Assembly (NCBI GenBank): GCA_014379105.1
Contig: JACMML010000102.1
Coordinates: 1-36,797 of the forward strand
Direction: 5' to 3'
DNA: 36,797 bases
Source of the DNA: Phycisphaerae bacterium
GTDB lineage: Bacteria > Planctomycetota > Phycisphaerae > Tepidisphaerales > Tepidisphaeraceae
Position numbers and translations under genes: made by a program. Shown piece by piece: positions 36,357 to 36,797 of this stretch. Below the pieces are notes generated by a model. It was not told the origin of the DNA. It saw only the letters and a program-made list of their open reading frames with translations, and ran no database searches. Numbering within the stretch: position 1 is the first letter of the stretch; each line of letters opens with the position of its first letter.

Positions 36357-36797
36357 TTATCGAAGTTTCTCGCCGACAAAGCGCATGTCGTTGAGCGCCG
36401 GAAATTCACGCCGATATTGCCGTAGCGATTCGACGTCAATATCCACTCTTAACACGCCCTCGGCTCCACCCGCATCGCCAATCAGTTGCCCCCGCGGATC
36501 GAAGACGACGGAGCGGCCGGGATATGCGACATTGGGGTCGGCGCCGCAGCGGTTGCATCCGATCGCGTAAGCCTGGTTCTCGATCGCGCGGGCCGCAAGC
36601 AGTGTAGTCCAGTGATGCACGCGCGCCGTCGGCCAGTTAGCGATGACGACGAATATCTCCGTGCCCGCGCGGGTCGCGATACGAAACACTTCGGGGAATC
36701 GTAAGTCGTAGCAAATAAGCGGCGCGATCACCGCGCCATCCCATTGGAATGTGGCGACGCGATCTCCGCCGCGAAATTTCTGGTGCTCGTTGGCGAA
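36357..36797 (-). CDS. Carbon-nitrogen hydrolase (omega-amidase-like), 5' end cut by the window
   Basis: The last 146 residues of a nitrilase-superfamily amidase; the frame runs off the window edge. Visible are the nucleophile Cys in P-L-I-C-Y-D-L-R-F-P-E (29th visible residue), then A-N-W-P-T-A-R, H-W-T-T-L-L-A-A-R-A-I-E-N-Q, and N-R-C-G-A-D. This combination is typical of the YafV/NIT2-like omega-amidases, which hydrolyse alpha-ketoglutaramate or similar amides. Members have about 260-280 residues, so nearly half is missing here. The Glu and Lys of the catalytic triad lie partly outside the window. Confidence 0.88.
   Translation of the reverse strand, partial: FANEHQKFRGGDRVATFQWDGAVIAPLICYDLRFPEVFRIATRAGTEIFVVIANWPTARVHHWTTLLAARAIENQAYAIGCNRCGADPNVAYPGRSVVFDPRGQLIGDAGGAEGVLRVDIDVESLRQYRREFPALNDMRFVGEKLR

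Overview
The window looks like a chromosomal segment of a planctomycete, most likely of the Phycisphaerae type. The basis is four proteins with the short N-terminal LEPR-XLL-like tag, many SdrD_B-type calcium-binding repeats, an FHA protein with a giant acidic linker, a PUR-domain protein, and small planctomycete-type secreted and lipoprotein genes. Most genes are GC-rich. Two stretches, about 2.66-5.9 kb and 8.3-11.5 kb, are visibly richer in A+T and read as accessory DNA.

Layout. (1) 34-2471: two secreted or periplasmic minus-strand proteins, one with a proline-rich linker and coiled coil, and a divergent single-pass membrane protein. (2) 2663-5886, minus strand: a tight operon of a SirB1-type transglutaminase-like protein, an orphan Rhs-tip protein ending in a JAMM-like HxHP domain, a candidate immunity protein, a second toxin-like C-terminal fragment, and a Tsi6-like immunity protein. 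This is a polymorphic toxin/immunity cassette array without its Rhs shell. (3) 6713-8125: an isolated atpD (F1 beta) with all hallmark motifs but an in-frame TAG at codon 330.

(4) 8300-21388: a surface-protein locus with four large proteins. They are a serine hydrolase with ELW repeats; a GH5-like glycosidase translationally coupled to it; a LamG plus degenerate metallopeptidase plus PPC protein; and a protein made almost only of seven SdrD_B repeats. None has a classical hydrophobic signal peptide. Each starts with a short LExR-x-L-x-A/S-like tag. Three share an almost identical C-terminal repeat ending in a TGVxIGTA-like tail. An ABC exporter sits inside this cluster, and a strong hairpin closes it.

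(5) 21536-30851: a tail-anchored protein of unknown role, a small coiled-coil secreted protein, an 1802-residue FHA/acidic/TM-coiled coil-TM protein resembling a polysaccharide co-polymerase in topology, a membrane protein of the DUF4175-like style, a HEAT/TPR protein and a lipoprotein. (6) 30891-36797: a family-16-like methyltransferase, mnmG carrying an in-frame insertion of degenerate inverted heptamer repeats, a PUR-domain nucleic-acid-binding protein, lexA with a readable promoter and palindromic operator candidate, a YjfB-like small protein, and the 3' part of a nitrilase-superfamily amidase.

The strongest candidates for something new are the LEPR-tagged surface locus with its internal ABC exporter, the compact toxin/immunity array, and the palindromic heptad-repeat insertion in mnmG. 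All database assignments were made by eye from motifs and have not been searched.
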